DNA of 64,000 nucleotides from Vibrio sp. ES.051 (lineage in GTDB: Bacteria > Pseudomonadota > Gammaproteobacteria > Enterobacterales > Vibrionaceae). This document shows, in pieces, positions 52,351 to 60,944 of this stretch. Positions within the stretch are counted from its first letter, which is position 1; the number at the start of each line of letters is the position of its first letter. Where the stretch lies: NCBI RefSeq assembly GCF_002563795.1, contig NZ_PDJL01000006.1:372001-436000 (forward strand). The letters run 5' to 3'. The notes beneath the pieces are model-generated. The model was not told the origin of the DNA and made no database searches. It worked only from the letters and a program-made list of their open reading frames with translations. A program made the translations under genes and the position numbers.

Positions 52351-54177
52351 TTACAGCTTATAAGTGTCATCAACCACGACAACTGGCTGATAGGTTTTCC
52401 CTTCCTCCATCGCTTTTTGGGTGGCTTTCTTTATATCGCTATCAATCCAATAAGTGCCGTCACCGATAATCGCACCACTAAATAAAGCTTCTGTCATCCG
52501 GTGCATCGGTTGGTCTGGAAGCTTCAACCAACGCCAGTGGCCATAGCGTACATAAGGCACCATATAACCAGAGACAATCACGTGAGCATCCATAATGTCA
52601 CGTTGGATCTCATGGCCCAGTCGGGTCTTTTTATCCATATCCATACTAAAACGGTACGCCATGATTTTTTTATCGAGCTCGGGAGTGCTGTAGTTGGTAA
52701 ATGAATTGGTTTGCGGTTTATTCGCATTAACTGAGTGAAAATACTCCCAATATGTGGGGATCTCCGATGTCCCCATCTCCAAAAATGCTAGGTCGTGTTT
52801 TTTCTCTCGCACAAATTTGAACATTGAAGAACCATCGATTAACTTCAGCTCTATCTCTAAGCCTGCCAACTTGGCTTGTTCTTTTAAGTATGCGATTCGT
52901 GGCGTGTGGACTGGGGTTCCGTAGGTCAACTCAAAGCTCAAACGCTGACCTTTGTCGTTAATACGAATCCCGTCCGCGCCGATTTTATCAAAACCAGCCG
53001 CCTCAAAAGCAGCGATCGATTTATCCACATCAAACGCCGATGCTTTCACATCTGGTAGCGTATACTTACCGTGTCCAAAGCCCGTTGGGTTCGGCTTGCG
53101 CGTGTAGTCTCCGCGCATGACGTTTTCGATCATGCCATCAAAGTCCGTGGCGTAAGTCACCCCTTGACGAATATTTAAATCGTTCAACAACGGCTGCGCG
53201 GTGTTCATCCAAATACCGCCCGCTCCAACCGGATATTGGTTGTAACCCCAAAATTTTTCGATATAACCTTTCTGATAGGGTTCCGTATTCGATTTGTCAT
53301 GCCATAAACTTGGCAGCACAAGTCCAAAGGCATCGAGCTTGCCTTTCTCGAAGTGTTTCATGGCAATATCGTTATCGCGAATCACCGTGATACGAATTTT
53401 GTCGACGTTATAGCGATTTTGATAATATTGATTGCTATACCCCCACCAATTCTCCCCCACATGCTTGAACGTCACGCTTCTTCCTTTTTTTACCTCTGCT
53501 AGGTAGTACGCGCTCGTTGTCGGCTCACTTTTGAAGTTGTAATAACGAACAAAATTGTCATGAATACCATCGCCGTTTTCATCCTTGGAAGGGTTTGCAT
53601 AAAAGTGGGCAGGACGCGGGCGTAACGATCCCATACGCAATAATAACTCTTCAGGGTTAAACTCTTTTGCCGCTGTGACAGAAAAGGTATGCGCATCGTA
53701 CTTAACGACATCCGCGACGGTTTTGTTGTAATAGTCGTTGTACCAAGGTTCCAAGATATCCTTGGAACGATAAAACTTAAGCATGAAGACAAAGTCATCA
53801 GCCGTAACTGGTTTGCCATCAGACCATTTCGCTTCTGGATTAAGCTTGAAGTAAACCGTTTTATTATCGTCTGCTAACGCCCATTCATTGGCTAATTCGG
53901 GAATAAACGCCAAAGTATCTGGGTGGCGTACGACTAATCCTGGCGTTTCATCTAAAAAGTAGGAACGCAATCCGGCATTCGCATCCGGCCCAACACTTCT
54001 CAATGTCTGAGGAAAGCTGGACATGTAAGTGCGGTATGTGCCGCCACGCTTTGCTTCGGCAGAGCCGTACTGCGGCTCATCCCAATTGGTTTGCCAGTCT
54101 AGATCGGTCGGAAGCGTCGCAGAGATCACGCCAAAACTTAGCGCGCTTAGCGTTGACGTCAATAATATTCTGTTCAT
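52351..54177 (-). CDS. yejA: YejA-like periplasmic peptide-binding protein
   Basis: 608 residues, SBP family 5. Signal peptide at 1-20 (LTSTLSALSFGVISA). SBP-5 motifs LANEWALADDNKTVYFKL and AKWSDGKPVTADDFVF lie near 90-130. Length and the N-terminal LPTDLDWQTNW... opening match the YejA group, which delivers peptides such as microcin C-like compounds. No lipobox, so it is soluble periplasmic. It is third in the operon, after the two permeases, whereas in E. coli yejA is first. Confidence 0.85.
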   Translation of the reverse strand: MNRILLTSTLSALSFGVISATLPTDLDWQTNWDEPQYGSAEAKRGGTYRTYMSSFPQTLRSVGPDANAGLRSYFLDETPGLVVRHPDTLAFIPELANEWALADDNKTVYFKLNPEAKWSDGKPVTADDFVFMLKFYRSKDILEPWYNDYYNKTVADVVKYDAHTFSVTAAKEFNPEELLLRMGSLRPRPAHFYANPSKDENGDGIHDNFVRYYNFKSEPTTSAYYLAEVKKGRSVTFKHVGENWWGYSNQYYQNRYNVDKIRITVIRDNDIAMKHFEKGKLDAFGLVLPSLWHDKSNTEPYQKGYIEKFWGYNQYPVGAGGIWMNTAQPLLNDLNIRQGVTYATDFDGMIENVMRGDYTRKPNPTGFGHGKYTLPDVKASAFDVDKSIAAFEAAGFDKIGADGIRINDKGQRLSFELTYGTPVHTPRIAYLKEQAKLAGLEIELKLIDGSSMFKFVREKKHDLAFLEMGTSEIPTYWEYFHSVNANKPQTNSFTNYSTPELDKKIMAYRFSMDMDKKTRLGHEIQRDIMDAHVIVSGYMVPYVRYGHWRWLKLPDQPMHRMTEALFSGAIIGDGTYWIDSDIKKATQKAMEEGKTYQPVVVVDDTYKL

Positions 54178-54214
54178 AAAATTTCCCTTTTTATGTTCTT
54201 CTCACTGCGCTCAT

Positions 54215-55258
54215 TTAAACATAGCGTGTGAATTTTTTCGGGTCGAAAGCCGCTCGGATAGCCTCACCGATGAAGGTGACCATCACCAGCACCAAGACAA
54301 TGGAAGTCACTACAGACGTAACGATCCATGGCGAGTCCAAATTCGACTTACCTTGTTGCAGTAATTCACCCCAACTTGGTGTCGGTGGCATTAATCCCAA
54401 GCCTAAATAATCCAGTGCGGTTAGCGCAGTAATATTCGCTGCGATGGTAAACGGGGCTAGCGTCACAATCATCACCATCGTGTTTGGTAAGATATGGTTA
54501 AACAAAATACGAGCAGTTGATGCCCCCAGCGCACGCGCGGCCATCACGTATTCTCGCGCGGCCTCTTTGTACGTCATGGTTCGCATGTACCATGTCATCC
54601 CCATCCAGGTAAAGAGCACGTTGATCGCAACAAAAAGAGCGAAAGTGGGTTGTACAACCGAGACCAAAATCATGATGACGTATAAGAACGGCACCATTGA
54701 CCAAATCTCGATAAGTCGCTGTAAAAACAAGTCAAACTTGCCTCCCCAAAAGCCCATTGCGCAGCCGACCGCAGTACCAATGGCATACGAAATCGCCATG
54801 GTTAACAGCGCAAACCCCATCGCGGTTCTAAACCCATAGAACAAGCGCGCTAAAATATCGCGGCCAATCACATCGGTGCCTAAGTAATGCTTATTCTCAG
54901 CACTTGGCGCTGTCGGTGGGAAATCACCACTAAAGTCTTGTTCGTATGGGTTCCACGGCACAAGAGGTAAAATCACAAAGTTGTCATTTCCTTCCGCCTC
55001 AAAGGTTTTTTTTAGCTCACGGTAATCCGCTTCACTTGATGATTCTTGGCCAAATTCGCGGCCAAGCCGCACATCACTCACCACCGGAAAATAGTAGCGT
55101 CCATCGTATTTGACGACCAAGGCTTGGCTATTAATCAGTAACTCGGCGAAGAGCGAAAGGATCAACAGGATAGAGAGAATCACAAACGACCAGTAGCCTC
55201 GTTTGATCTGCTTAAAGTGGCGGATTTTCTTTTGAGTTAATGGACTGATTTTAATCAT
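54215..55258 (-). CDS. yejE: YejE-like ABC permease
   Basis: 347 residues. Cytoplasmic N-terminus (MIKISPLTQKKIRHFK), first helix, a long periplasmic segment with LVVKYDGRYYFPV, then LGTDVIGRDILARLFYG leading into the permease core; EAAREYVMAARALGAS near 265 is the EAA cytoplasmic loop that contacts the ATPase. The order of these elements closely parallels E. coli YejE. The ATG at 55258 (ggag upstream) is chosen over one 4 codons earlier that overlaps yejB. Confidence 0.88.
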   Translation of the reverse strand: MIKISPLTQKKIRHFKQIKRGYWSFVILSILLILSLFAELLINSQALVVKYDGRYYFPVVSDVRLGREFGQESSSEADYRELKKTFEAEGNDNFVILPLVPWNPYEQDFSGDFPPTAPSAENKHYLGTDVIGRDILARLFYGFRTAMGFALLTMAISYAIGTAVGCAMGFWGGKFDLFLQRLIEIWSMVPFLYVIMILVSVVQPTFALFVAINVLFTWMGMTWYMRTMTYKEAAREYVMAARALGASTARILFNHILPNTMVMIVTLAPFTIAANITALTALDYLGLGLMPPTPSWGELLQQGKSNLDSPWIVTSVVTSIVLVLVMVTFIGEAIRAAFDPKKFTRYV

Positions 55259-55259
55259 G

Positions 55260-56291
55260 TTACGCTCCAAATCTCACCCGTGGGTCGACCAAAGCCACAC
55301 AGATATCTGAGATTATGTTCCCGACCAACAGTAGCAAAGCGTTAATGGCAACAATGCCCATCACTACCGGGTAATCACGCTCCATGATGGATTCATAACC
55401 CAATAAACCGATGCCATCGATATTGAAAATAACTTCAATCAAAAATGCCCCAGTCATGAAGAACAGCAAAGAGTTACCAAAGTGGCTCGCCAGTGGGATT
55501 AAACTGTTACGCAGTGCATGTTTGCGAACCGCTTTTTTAAATGGTAGCCCCTTGGCGATAGCGGTGCGGATATAATCTGACGACAAGTTCTCCATCAGAT
55601 TGTTTTTCATCATCATCGTGAGCGTGGCAAAATCACCAATCAGATAACAGATCAACGGCAGAACGGCATGCCACATGATGTCTTTTGCCCGTTCAAAGAA
55701 GGTTTCATAATCATCAAAGTCATCACCAACAAAGCCCCCCATCGGAAACCACTCTAGGTGATAACTAAACAAAGTGATCAGCAAAACCCCCACTACGTAG
55801 CCAGGCAAAGCGTAGCCGACAAAAATCAGAATTGAAGAAGCAGAATCAAATACCGAACCGTGCTTGAGAGCTTTGTAATAACCCAGCGGTATCGATATAA
55901 AATAACTGATAAAAAAGGTCATTCCACCATAAAACAAAGACACGGGTAAGCGTTCAGCGATCATGCCAGAGACAGGCTCGTAGTAACGCGTGGATTCACC
56001 CAGATCCAACTTGACCAAACGACTTAACCACTCAACATACGCTTCGATGACGGGCTTATCTAGGCCATAGAAAGCATTAAGTTCCGCCATTTGATCATCA
56101 GAAAGCGCGGTATTACCGCCAGCAGACGTCATCGATGCTGCGCCGTCTCCCTGAGATTGCATTTGTGATAGCATGCGTTCAACAGGGCCGCCCGGCACAA
56201 AACGGGTAATGGCAAAAATAAGAATAGTAATGCCAAGAAAGGTGGGAATAACTAACGCTAAACGGCGTAAAAAGTACGACAGCATATACAA
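55260..56291 (-). CDS. yejB: YejB-like ABC permease
   Basis: 343 residues with six membrane helices. N-terminal 'FLRRLALVIPTFLGITILIF' and 'FVPGGPVERML', the YejB-type insertion of Gly/Ser/Ala at about 45-60, LGLGEST-like 'LDLGESTRY', the EAA-like loop YIRTAIAKGLPFKKAVRKHALRN near 240, and LLGYESIMERDYPVVMG near 295. It is the first gene of the leftward yejBEA-ATPase operon; the promoter should lie in the spacer to its right. Confidence 0.88.
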   Translation of the reverse strand: MYMLSYFLRRLALVIPTFLGITILIFAITRFVPGGPVERMLSQMQSQGDGAASMTSAGGNTALSDDQMAELNAFYGLDKPVIEAYVEWLSRLVKLDLGESTRYYEPVSGMIAERLPVSLFYGGMTFFISYFISIPLGYYKALKHGSVFDSASSILIFVGYALPGYVVGVLLITLFSYHLEWFPMGGFVGDDFDDYETFFERAKDIMWHAVLPLICYLIGDFATLTMMMKNNLMENLSSDYIRTAIAKGLPFKKAVRKHALRNSLIPLASHFGNSLLFFMTGAFLIEVIFNIDGIGLLGYESIMERDYPVVMGIVAINALLLLVGNIISDICVALVDPRVRFGA

Positions 56292-56851
56292 CTTGCTCCT
56301 TGTCTACTGTCCAATTTAGGCGGTACGGTAAGACCGTTCCTGCCCCAAAATGGTGCACATCTATTCTTGTCGTCACTCACAACGGTTGAAACACACTCCC
56401 TGCGTGTTCAGCGTCATATTTATCTTGAATCTACACTGGCTTCAAGTAGTTGAAGCCAAAACATGACAAACGGCTTACGATAGCGAAAAACAGATATGTT
56501 TTTGTAAAAATGATAAAAAACCACAAAAAAGCATTCACATAGCATATTTAATCTAGGTGGTTTAGTGTTAAAAACCAATCAAAATTAGAAAACATCGCCA
56601 ATCATTGGGCCGCTAAGGCCTGCTGATCTTCCTTTGAAAAGATGGAATCAATGACAAGGAAAATACGCCCAAAAGATCAACTGGCAACTGCATAGAGTTC
56701 GTGATACCCTTCGCCTCCATTTTTCTGGCGGGATCATCACCAATCTCCATCCCTTTGGTGGTCGATCTATCATTGCCAGTACTATCATTATAAGAATGTC
56801 GGATCTTTCCTTCGGCACTCAATCTATCCAATCAAAAAGTGGAACAGTACA
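56292..56851. other. 560-bp spacer between the yej operon and gmk
   Basis: Divergent spacer that must hold promoters for yejB (leftward) and gmk (rightward). AT-rich near 56500-56560. A 72-codon minus-strand frame at 56613-56831 has no recognisable motif or ribosome-binding site and is not called. No repeat or RNA was recognised. Confidence 0.5.
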
Positions 56852-57475
56852 ATGGGCAAAGGTACTCTCTATATCGTATCTGCACCGAGCGGGGCAGGTA
56901 AATCTAGTTTGATCTCAGCGATGTTGGAACGCAATCCGACTTACGCCATGAAAGTGTCTGTGTCTCACACCACTCGCGAGATGCGTCCTGGTGAAGAAAA
57001 CGGTATCCACTACCATTTCGTCGCGAAAGACGAGTTTGAAGCATTGATCGAAAAAGGCGACTTCTTAGAGTATGCCGAAGTGTTTGGGAACTACTATGGC
57101 ACCTCGCGCGTCTGGATTGAAGAGACCTTAAATAAAGGCATCGATGTTTTTCTCGACATCGATTGGCAAGGCGCACGCCAAATCCGCGAAAAAATGCCTG
57201 AAGCCAAAAGCATCTTCATTCTACCGCCATCCAATGGTGAACTAGAACGCCGCTTGAACACCCGTGGTCAAGATAGTGACAAGGTCATCGCCAAACGCAT
57301 GGCAGAAGCGAAATCAGAGATCTCGCATTACAACGAATATGACTACGTTATTATCAATGACGATTTTGATAATGCATTGATGGACTTTAAAGCCATCTTA
57401 CGTGCAGAAAGATTGAAGGAAGAAAAGCAAGCTGCTAAATATAAAGGTATGCTTGACGCGCTGTTAGCAGAATAA
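56852..57475 (+). CDS. gmk: Guanylate kinase
   Basis: 207 residues. P-loop VSAPSGAGKSSLI at residues 9-21, SHTTREMRPGE near 40, GIHYHF near 50 and DIDWQGARQIRE near 100. Phosphorylates GMP to GDP. It opens the gmk-rpoZ-spoT-trmH-recG block, the conserved gammaproteobacterial order. Confidence 0.97.
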   Translation: MGKGTLYIVSAPSGAGKSSLISAMLERNPTYAMKVSVSHTTREMRPGEENGIHYHFVAKDEFEALIEKGDFLEYAEVFGNYYGTSRVWIEETLNKGIDVFLDIDWQGARQIREKMPEAKSIFILPPSNGELERRLNTRGQDSDKVIAKRMAEAKSEISHYNEYDYVIINDDFDNALMDFKAILRAERLKEEKQAAKYKGMLDALLAE

Positions 57476-57662
57476 CTCCAACCCGAGTCACCCTCTGCAC
57501 AACAATAAAGAATTTCTATTGCTTTGCCCAGCGCAAAGAATAGCAATAATAACACCAGAGAAAGTCCACATATCGTGGCCTGTCTAATTGCTAGTAAATA
57601 AAGTAGTTAGGTTGTATACTTTCTCGTCATTCTAAAATTTTAGTTAACTATTTGGAGTCCTC

Positions 57663-57935
57663 ATGGCACGCGTAACTGTTCAAGACGCTGTTGAAAAAGT
57701 TGGCAACCGTTTCGACCTAGTACTGATTGCGGCTCGCCGCGCTCGTCAAATGCAAACTGGCGGTAAAGATGCACTAGTGCCAGAAGAGAACGATAAGCCA
57801 ACGGTTATCGCTCTACGCGAAATCGAAGAAGGTTTAATTACTAAAGAAGTGCTAGACGCACGTGCACGTCAAGAGCAACAAGAGCAAGAAGCGGCAGAGC
57901 TAGCAGCAGTAAGCAGCATCGCTCACAACCGTTAA
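57663..57935 (+). CDS. rpoZ: RNA polymerase omega subunit
   Basis: 90 residues: MARVTVQDAVEKVGNRFDLV, then AARRARQMQTGGKD, ending in a Glu/Gln-rich helix. Full length. It assists folding of the beta' subunit and, with it, forms the ppGpp site, which fits its place beside spoT. Shine-Dalgarno ggag upstream. Confidence 0.97.
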   Translation: MARVTVQDAVEKVGNRFDLVLIAARRARQMQTGGKDALVPEENDKPTVIALREIEEGLITKEVLDARARQEQQEQEAAELAAVSSIAHNR

Positions 57936-57974
57936 TTCTTACTTTAGTACTCAACAACCTCCCGGGCCTATAAT

Positions 57975-60095
57975 TTGTATCTATTCGATAGCCTCAAAGA
58001 CGTTGCCCAAGAATACCTAACAGAGCCTCAAATTGAGGCTCTGCGTCAATCTTATGTGGTAGCGAGAGATGCCCATGAAGGGCAAACCCGTTCTAGCGGT
58101 GAACCGTACATCATCCACCCAGTCGCTGTGGCTCGTATCTTGGCCGAAATGCACCTCGATATTGAAACCCTCCAAGCTGCTTTGCTGCATGACGTCATCG
58201 AAGATTGCGACGTCACAAAAGAAGACCTCGAAGAGAAATTCGGTAACACTGTCGCTGAGCTCGTTGATGGTGTGTCTAAACTGGATAAACTCAAATTCCG
58301 TGACAGAAAAGAGGCTCAAGCCGAGAACTTTCGTAAGATGGTTCTGGCCATGGTGCAAGATATCCGCGTTATTCTGATCAAACTGGCTGACCGCACGCAC
58401 AACATGCGTACGCTAGGTGCACTTCGACCAGATAAAAAACGCCGCATTGCTCGCGAAACTTTAGAAATTTACTCACCGCTCGCTCATCGTCTTGGTATCC
58501 ACAATATTAAAACCGAGCTTGAAGAGCTGGGCTTTGAAGCGCTATATCCAAACCGATACCGCGTACTAAAAGAAGTGGTCAAAGCGGCGCGCGGCAATCG
58601 TAAAGAGATGATCCAACGTATTCACAGCGAAATAGAAGGCCGTCTGCAAGATTTCGGCTTGAATGCTCGCGTGGTCGGCCGTGAGAAAAACCTGTTCTCT
58701 ATCTACAACAAGATGAAAACCAAAGAACAGCGCTTTCACACGATTATGGACATCTACGCTTTTCGAGTGGTGGTGGATACTGCCGATACTTGCTATCGCG
58801 TTTTAGGCCAAGTACACAGCTTGTATAAGCCACGTCCTGGTCGCATGAAAGATTACATCGCGGTACCAAAAGCGAACGGCTATCAATCTTTACACACTTC
58901 GATGGTTGGTCCTCACGGTGTGCCAGTAGAAGTACAGATCCGTACGGAAGATATGGATCAAATGGCGGACAAAGGTGTGGCGGCACATTGGTCTTATAAA
59001 GACAAAGGCGATAAGTCAGGGACCACCGCGCAAGTGAAAGCACAGCGCTGGATGCAAAGCTTGCTAGAGCTTCAACAAAGCGCGGGTAACTCATTCGAAT
59101 TCATTGAAAACGTCAAATCCGATCTTTTCCCTGATGAGATTTATGTCTTCACTCCCAAAGGCCGTATCGTCGAGTTACCGCTAGGCGCCACCGCGGTTGA
59201 TTTCGCTTATGCTGTGCATACCGATGTCGGTAACTCATGCGTTGGGGCACGTGTTGATCGTAATCCTTATCCACTGAGTAAGGCATTGAAAAACGGTCAA
59301 ACGGTGGAAATCATCAGTGCACCTGGTGCTCGTCCGAACGCGGCATGGCTGAACTATGTGGTGACATCCCGTGCTCGTACGAAGATCCGCCAAGTACTCA
59401 AAACCATGCGTCGTAAAGAATCCATCACGCTTGGCCGCCGGTTGCTCAATCATGCGCTCGGTCGTCACTCGATTGATTCCATCTACCCAGACAATATCCA
59501 AGAAGTCTTGAATGACCTTCGTTTAAATACCATCGATGACTTATTGGCCGCCATTGGCTTGGGTGAATTGATGAGTATTGTGATTGCGCGCCGTCTTCTC
59601 GGAGATACCGAAGAGTTGACGACGACCAGTTCAATTCCGACCGACTCGAAGAAGAAACTGCCAATTCGTGGTGCAGAAGGCATACTGCTGACCTTTGCCA
59701 AATGTTGTCATCCAATTCCAGATGATCACATTATTGCTCACGTATCGCCTGGTCGTGGTTTGGTTGTGCACCGTGAAACGTGTCCTAACGTTCGCGGTTA
59801 CCAAAAAGAACCGGAGCGTTATATGGCTGTCGCTTGGTCTGAAGATTACGACAAAGAGTTCATCGCAGAACTTAAAGTCGACATGCTCAATAACCAAGGG
59901 GCTCTGGCTGAGCTCACTAACGTGATTTCGAAAACAGGCTCGAATATTCATGGCCTCTCTACGGAAGAACGCGACGGTCGTTTATACACCGTTACCGTAC
60001 TGTTGACGACCAAAGATCGAGTTCACCTTGCTGGCATCATGCGTAAAATTAAAGCGATGCCACAGACCACTCGGGTTCGACGCAGAAAGAACTAA
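57975..60095 (+). CDS. spoT: Bifunctional (p)ppGpp synthetase/hydrolase SpoT
   Basis: 706 residues. HD hydrolase domain with LLHDVIEDCD near 75; RelA/SpoT synthetase domain (YHTIMDIYAFRVVVDT, EVQIRTEDMDQMADKGVAAHW near 320); TGS near 390-445 (IYVFTPKGRIVELP); C-terminal ACT near 630. The start codon is TTG at 57975, as in E. coli spoT; no ATG gives a family-like N-terminus. The Shine-Dalgarno is weak, consistent with modest expression. Confidence 0.96.
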   Translation: MYLFDSLKDVAQEYLTEPQIEALRQSYVVARDAHEGQTRSSGEPYIIHPVAVARILAEMHLDIETLQAALLHDVIEDCDVTKEDLEEKFGNTVAELVDGVSKLDKLKFRDRKEAQAENFRKMVLAMVQDIRVILIKLADRTHNMRTLGALRPDKKRRIARETLEIYSPLAHRLGIHNIKTELEELGFEALYPNRYRVLKEVVKAARGNRKEMIQRIHSEIEGRLQDFGLNARVVGREKNLFSIYNKMKTKEQRFHTIMDIYAFRVVVDTADTCYRVLGQVHSLYKPRPGRMKDYIAVPKANGYQSLHTSMVGPHGVPVEVQIRTEDMDQMADKGVAAHWSYKDKGDKSGTTAQVKAQRWMQSLLELQQSAGNSFEFIENVKSDLFPDEIYVFTPKGRIVELPLGATAVDFAYAVHTDVGNSCVGARVDRNPYPLSKALKNGQTVEIISAPGARPNAAWLNYVVTSRARTKIRQVLKTMRRKESITLGRRLLNHALGRHSIDSIYPDNIQEVLNDLRLNTIDDLLAAIGLGELMSIVIARRLLGDTEELTTTSSIPTDSKKKLPIRGAEGILLTFAKCCHPIPDDHIIAHVSPGRGLVVHRETCPNVRGYQKEPERYMAVAWSEDYDKEFIAELKVDMLNNQGALAELTNVISKTGSNIHGLSTEERDGRLYTVTVLLTTKDRVHLAGIMRKIKAMPQTTRVRRRKN

Positions 60096-60100
60096 CCTCT

Positions 60101-60133
60101 ATCGCCACCCACTCCGTTGGGTGGCGATTTTTT
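60101..60133 (+). terminator. Terminator after spoT
   Basis: Perfect 11-bp stem ATCGCCACCCA/TGGGTGGCGAT with a 6-nt loop and T-run, ending 15 bp before the trmH start. trmH therefore needs read-through or a promoter inside spoT. Confidence 0.92.
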
Positions 60134-60147
60134 ATGTCTCTATAAAT

Positions 60148-60831
60148 ATGAATCTAGAACGTTATAACCGCATTCACCAAGTCCTAAAAGCTCGTCAAAC
60201 TGACCTGACACTGTGTCTCGAAGAAGTCCATAAGCCTAACAATGTCTCCGCTGTGATCCGCACCGCGGACGCAACCGGCTTACATAAAGTCCACGCCATA
60301 TGGCCAGATAAAATGCGCACCTTGAGTCATACCTCTGCTGGCGCGCGTAATTGGGTCGAGGTCGACACCCACGACTCCATCGAAGCGGCGATTACCGAGC
60401 TGAAAGCACAAGGTATGCAGGTGCTGGTGACCAACTTATCCGATACTGCGGTCGACTTTCGTGATATCGACTACACTAAGCCAACTGCAATCATTTTAGG
60501 CAGCGAGAAAGTTGGAGCATCAGAAAAGGCCAAGCAATTAGCCGATCAAGACATCATCGTTCCTATGGTGGGTATGGTGCAATCACTTAACGTTTCCGTC
60601 GCGAGTGCTGTGATCCTTTATGAAGCCCAGCGTCAACGTGAAGCGGCAGGTATGTATGACAGACAAGAAAGCGCACTGCCTAAAGAGGCCATCAATCGCG
60701 TTCTATTTGAACGCGGCCACCCAGTCTTAGCAAAAGTAGCCAAGCGCAAAGGGCTTACTTATCCTCCCCTTGACGACGAAGGTCAGATCATCGCTGATCA
60801 ATCATGGTGGAAAGAGATGCAGAGCAAATGA
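60148..60831 (+). CDS. trmH: tRNA (guanosine-18-2'-O)-methyltransferase
   Basis: 227 residues, SPOUT superfamily. NNVSAVIRTADATG near residue 30 (motif 1), LGSEKVGAS near 115 (motif 2) and QSLNVSVASAVIL near 142 (motif 3, knotted SAM site). The start at 60148 (MNLERYNRI) is chosen over a frame extending 120 bp into spoT and through the terminator. It methylates Gm18 of many tRNAs. Confidence 0.95.
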   Translation: MNLERYNRIHQVLKARQTDLTLCLEEVHKPNNVSAVIRTADATGLHKVHAIWPDKMRTLSHTSAGARNWVEVDTHDSIEAAITELKAQGMQVLVTNLSDTAVDFRDIDYTKPTAIILGSEKVGASEKAKQLADQDIIVPMVGMVQSLNVSVASAVILYEAQRQREAAGMYDRQESALPKEAINRVLFERGHPVLAKVAKRKGLTYPPLDDEGQIIADQSWWKEMQSK

Positions 60832-60944
60832 GCGAGGCCGCGATTTGATTATGATGCAGACTAAAGCTTGGCGATTTTTTCCTGTACAAAAACACAGCTC
60901 CATGGTTAACATACTGCTCTGTTAACCATTTTCCTGAGCCTTCT

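Noticed and set aside
56613..56831. A 72-codon minus-strand frame in the yej-gmk spacer
   Set aside because: No ribosome-binding site, no recognisable motif, and composition like non-coding sequence; it was recorded only as a spacer feature.
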